Assembly: GCA_964292295.1 (NCBI GenBank)
Contig: CAXYVC010000126.1
Location: 1 to 7,976 of the forward strand
Length of the DNA: 7,976 nucleotides
Direction of reading: 5' to 3'
DNA from: CAXYVC01 sp964292295
GTDB taxonomy: Bacteria; Acidobacteriota; Holophagae; Holophagales; Holophagaceae
This document shows positions 6,118 to 7,976 of the stretch, piece after piece. The notes below the pieces were generated by a model. That model saw only the letters and a program-made list of their open reading frames with translations. It ran no database searches and was not told the DNA's origin. The number at the start of each line of letters is the position of its first letter. The stretch's first letter is position 1. The position numbers were made by a program, and so were the translations under genes.

Positions 6118-6633
6118 ATGGCGCAGACGCACGCCCCCGCCCCGTCGCCGGTTCCGGCGATCCAGGCCCCTCCGGCGCCCGAGGGCTTCTGGGCGCGGCA
6201 TCCCGAGGCACTCACCGCCCTGGGCGTGAGCGCCTTCTTCCTGCTGCTGGCCCTGATCCTGCTGCTCCGCCGCCTTCCCTCGCACCTGCGGGCGCGCAAG
6301 CGTCCCACCCTGGACCCGGAACAGCTCGAGGAGATGATGCTCGGCAGCCCGCCGCGCATCCTGGACCTGCGGCCAGCCGAGGCCTATCGGGGCCCCAAGG
6401 GGCATATCCGGGGGGCCGAGAACCTGCCCTTCCCGGAGCTGCTCCGCAGCCTGGACGCCTTCAGCGTCACCCACCCGCGCCCCATCGTCCTGGTGGACGA
6501 GACCGACGTGCTCTCCCACCAGGCGGCCCCCCTCCTGGCGGAGCGGGGCCAGGCTTGGCTGTACGTCCTGAAGGGCGGCATGCGCGCCTGGCGGCGGGCC
6601 CGGCTTCCCATCTACGTCTTTGATCCCAAGTGA
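6118..6633 (+). CDS. Membrane-anchored rhodanese-like protein lacking the catalytic cysteine
   Basis: This 171-residue protein has a Pro/Ala-rich N-terminus (1-22), one hydrophobic segment (about 31-50, ending in LLLALILLLRR) and a rhodanese-like domain (about 68-165). The Arg/Lys-rich stretch after the membrane segment suggests that the domain faces the cytoplasm. Rhodanese features are ILDLRPAEAYRGPKGHIRGAENLPF (positions 81-105, with DLR and GHI conserved) and the closing YVLKGGMRAWRRARLPI. In the active-site loop, where the family has Cys in a CxxGxR pattern, it reads LVDETDVLSHQ, placing Asp127 at the cysteine. It therefore cannot form a persulfide in the usual way and is more likely a binding or regulatory domain. 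The start is set by GAGG (6109-6112) five bases before ATG 6118. It is divergent from the Ig-like lipoprotein and followed by a terminator-like hairpin. Confidence 0.85.
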   Translation: MAQTHAPAPSPVPAIQAPPAPEGFWARHPEALTALGVSAFFLLLALILLLRRLPSHLRARKRPTLDPEQLEEMMLGSPPRILDLRPAEAYRGPKGHIRGAENLPFPELLRSLDAFSVTHPRPIVLVDETDVLSHQAAPLLAERGQAWLYVLKGGMRAWRRARLPIYVFDPK

Positions 6634-6640
6634 AGGCCTT

Positions 6641-6666
6641 GGGGGAGCCCGGCGGGGCCCCCGTTT
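6641..6666 (+). terminator. Terminator-like hairpin after the rhodanese gene
   Basis: A GC-rich stem begins seven bases after the rhodanese stop: GGGG pairs with CCCC (6659-6662) with one bulged A, then GCCC (6647-6650) pairs with GGGC (6655-6658) around a GGCG loop. GTTTCTCC follows, giving a short T run. This is the best intrinsic-terminator candidate in the window. It ends only about 16 bases before the next start codon, so readthrough or a regulatory role cannot be excluded. Confidence 0.5.
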
Positions 6667-6682
6667 CTCCCGGAGTCGACCC

Positions 6683-7645
6683 ATGCGTGCACCGATCCTC
6701 CGCTCCTCCCGTCTCGCGCTTCCCGGGGCCGCGCTGCTGGCGCTGGGCCTGGGGTGCTCGGGGGATTCCCACCACGACGCGGAACCCTACACCCTGACCC
6801 ACGCGGTTCGGCTGGCCGACCTGGACGGCGACGGCCGGCTGGATGTGGTGAGCGCCAATGGCATCCACGGGGACCGGGTGCCGCGCCAGGGCTTCGCGAC
6901 CGTGCGCCTCCAGGGCGCCACCGCGGGCAGCTTCCTGGACCCCCTGCGGGTGGACACGGGCTACGACCCGGCGGACCTCGCCCTGGGGGACGTGGACGGG
7001 GATGGCCGTCCGGATGCGGTGGTGGCCAACCACGACAACCCTTCGGCCGGCGGCGGCACCCTCGCCACCCACCTGCAGTCCGCCACCACGGCGGGACAAC
7101 TGCTGGCTCCCAGCAGCCTGGCGCTGCCCACGCGTCCCCTGGCCGCGGCCCTGGCGGATCTGGACGGCGACGGGCACCTGGATCTGGCCGTCGTTGCCCA
7201 GGGGGCCCAGGCCGTCCTGGTGTCCTTCTGGCGTGCGGGCGCCTTCGCCACGCCCGTGCAGCTGCCCCTCTCCGCGCCTCCCACCTCCCTGGCGGCGGGG
7301 GACCTGAACGGCGACGGCCGGGTGGACCTGGTGGCCACGACCACCACGGACCAGGTGGCGGTGCTGCTCCAGGACACGACCCCGGGCAGCTTCCTGGCGG
7401 CGGTGGACTATGGTGCGGGCGCCGGGCCCGCAGCCGTGTGCATCGCGGACCTGAACGGGGATGGCCGCCCCGACCTGGCCACGGCCAATGCGGACAGCGC
7501 CCTGCAGGGCCTCTCGGTGCTCTTCCAGTCCGGCACGGTGGCGGGCACCTTCGGGACGGCGGTCTCCTACGACACGGGGGACGACGTGCCCGTGGCCCTG
7601 GCGGCGGGAGACCTGGCCGGGGTCGGCCGGGGGGACCTGGTGGAG
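6683..7645 (+). CDS. Exported FG-GAP/VCBS repeat protein, 3' end missing
   Basis: This is a predicted secreted or lipid-anchored beta-propeller protein of unknown ligand. After a signal peptide (about 1-24, with LALPGAALLALGLG) comes Cys25; the lipobox is imperfect, with Gly at -3, so lipidation is uncertain. FG-GAP repeats with calcium-type DxDGDGxxD loops occur at residues 46-54, 103-111, 159-167, 207-215 and 256-264, spaced 48-57 residues apart. A sixth at 310-318 (DLAGVGRGD) has lost two acidic ligands. Propellers of this family often have seven blades, so the protein is probably missing at least one. ATG 6683 is chosen over the longer frame from 6620 because GGAG (6672-6675) and the signal peptide fit it. 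From about residue 320 the same frame continues in permease sequence, which is foreign. Other family members act in adhesion or as enzyme scaffolds; no function is assigned here. Confidence 0.82.
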
Positions 7646-7665
7646 GCGGTCTACGGCCTCGTTGC
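7635..7665. other. Chimeric junction between FG-GAP gene and ABC permease
   Basis: FG-GAP repeat sequence continues to about GRGDLVEA (near 7650), and amino-acid permease sequence is recognisable from about YGLVALGYFLLCYPLS. Base composition and codon use change at the same place: codons such as AAA, TAT, CAT, GAA, TCG and AAT, rare in the central genes, appear straight away downstream. The two frames happen to be in phase, giving a continuous 353-residue open frame that should not be read as one protein. The exact base cannot be fixed by eye. Confidence 0.75.
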
Positions 7666-7744
7666 CCTCGGCTATTTCCTGCTCTGCTACCCCTTGTCCC
7701 TCAGTGCGCGCTACCTGGAAAGGGGACTGCATGCCTCTGCTTAG
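7650..7744 (+). CDS. Polar amino-acid ABC transporter permease, C-terminal fragment
   Basis: Only the last ~31 residues are present: YGLVALGYFLLCYPLS, a final membrane helix, then LSARYLERGLHASA. The pattern of a last helix followed by LCYPLSxxARYLER is typical of HisM/GlnP-type permeases of polar amino-acid importers in Pseudomonas. The start and almost all the gene are missing upstream of the join. Its stop (TAG at 7742-7744) overlaps the ATPase start by 14 bases, the usual tight arrangement of permease and ATPase genes in these operons, which supports the call. The substrate cannot be told from this piece. Confidence 0.65.
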
Positions 7745-7976
7745 AATTTCCGCCCTGCATAAATATTACGGCGATCACCATGTACTCAAAGGCATCGACC
7801 TGAGTGTCGAGGAAGGCCAGGTGGTGGCAATCATCGGGCGCAGCGGCTCGGGTAAATCGACCCTGCTGCGCACCCTGAACGGTCTGGAATCGATCAATGA
7901 CGGCGTCATCGAAGTCGACGGCGAATACCTCGACGCCGCCCGCGCGGATCTGCGTAGCCTGCGGCAAAAAGTCGGC
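7731..7976 (+). CDS. Polar amino-acid ABC transporter ATPase, N-terminal fragment
   Basis: This is the start of an ABC ATPase that would power uptake of a polar amino acid at the inner membrane. The 82 residues present contain KYYG with the A-loop Tyr (about 12-13), VLKGIDLSVEEGQVVAIIG and Walker A GRSGSGKST (36-44). LLRTLNGLE and ADLRSLRQKVG follow, which in GlnQ/HisP-type proteins lead to the Q-loop (VFQQFNLFPH), lying just beyond the window. ATG 7731 has a purine-rich GAAAGGGGA just upstream, inside the permease end. Codon use and moderate GC resemble Pseudomonas and differ from the central genes. The gene is truncated by the window edge, not by a visible defect. Confidence 0.92.
   Translation, partial: MPLLRISALHKYYGDHHVLKGIDLSVEEGQVVAIIGRSGSGKSTLLRTLNGLESINDGVIEVDGEYLDAARADLRSLRQKVG

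Noticed and set aside
5104..6633. A 509-residue plus-strand open frame ending in the rhodanese protein
   Set aside because: It crosses the pseudouridine synthase end, the hairpin-rich gap and the antisense of a lipoprotein gene. A good ribosome site and sensible N-terminus place the real start at 6118.
7607..7744. A natural fusion of an FG-GAP protein with a membrane helix anchor
   Set aside because: The tail matches an amino-acid permease end and overlaps the matching ATPase gene in standard operon fashion, so it belongs to the transporter.
1..7976. Horizontal transfer as the explanation for the mixed origin
   Set aside because: No integrase, transposase, repeat or attachment site is seen at either join. 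Genes on both sides are cut mid-domain, and two such breaks within 8 kb favour an artefact.
1..7976. tRNA, rRNA, CRISPR array, insertion sequence, toxin-antitoxin or defence genes
   Set aside because: I looked on both strands and saw no cloverleaf, no regularly spaced direct repeats, no transposase motifs and no recognisable defence proteins.

Overview
The window looks like DNA from three unrelated sources joined end to end. The first ~220 bases encode, in sense orientation, an internal piece of an actinobacterial-type imidazolonepropionase (hutI). The central ~7.4 kb (about 230 to 7645) is one coherent, very GC-rich bacterial fragment. The last ~330 bases have lower GC, different codon use, and the end of an amino-acid ABC permease followed by the start of its ATPase, in a style typical of Pseudomonas. 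Both joins fall inside coding sequence: hutI runs head-on into the C-terminal half of an antisense hrpB, and an FG-GAP lipoprotein runs into the permease tail. This pattern fits a chimeric read, clone or metagenomic contig much better than a natural rearrangement. The source assignments rest on recognising protein style and codon use; no search was possible.

The central fragment comes from a Gram-negative, lipid A-making bacterium (it has lpxD). High GC, lipoproteins with Ig-like and FG-GAP repeats, and an Lgt with a GCCYG variant motif suggest Acidobacteriota (Holophagae-like) or a deltaproteobacterial/myxobacterial relative; this is inference. Layout: hrpB helicase (minus, start 1914, C-terminus lost at the join); a divergent small PH-like/zinc-ribbon protein (plus, 1951-2352); lpxD (minus, 3427-2420), convergent with it across a strong hairpin; lgt (plus, 3493-4290) divergent from lpxD; an RluA/RluD-family pseudouridine synthase (plus, 4287-5279) overlapping lgt by 4 nt; a hairpin-rich gap of 193 nt; a small Ig-like lipoprotein (minus, 6039-5473); a divergent membrane-anchored rhodanese-like protein lacking its catalytic cysteine (plus, 6118-6633); a terminator-like hairpin; and a secreted FG-GAP/VCBS repeat protein (plus, from 6683, cut by the right join).

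Functionally this is mostly envelope and housekeeping content. LpxD builds lipid A, Lgt attaches diacylglycerol to lipoproteins, and three downstream products are predicted to be exported or membrane-bound. The pseudouridine synthase and HrpB act on nucleic acids. I see no RNA gene, CRISPR array, transposase, phage gene or defence system. The points most worth checking are the two chimeric joins, the cysteine-less rhodanese with a perfect 8-bp dyad upstream, and the hairpin cluster after the pseudouridine synthase gene.
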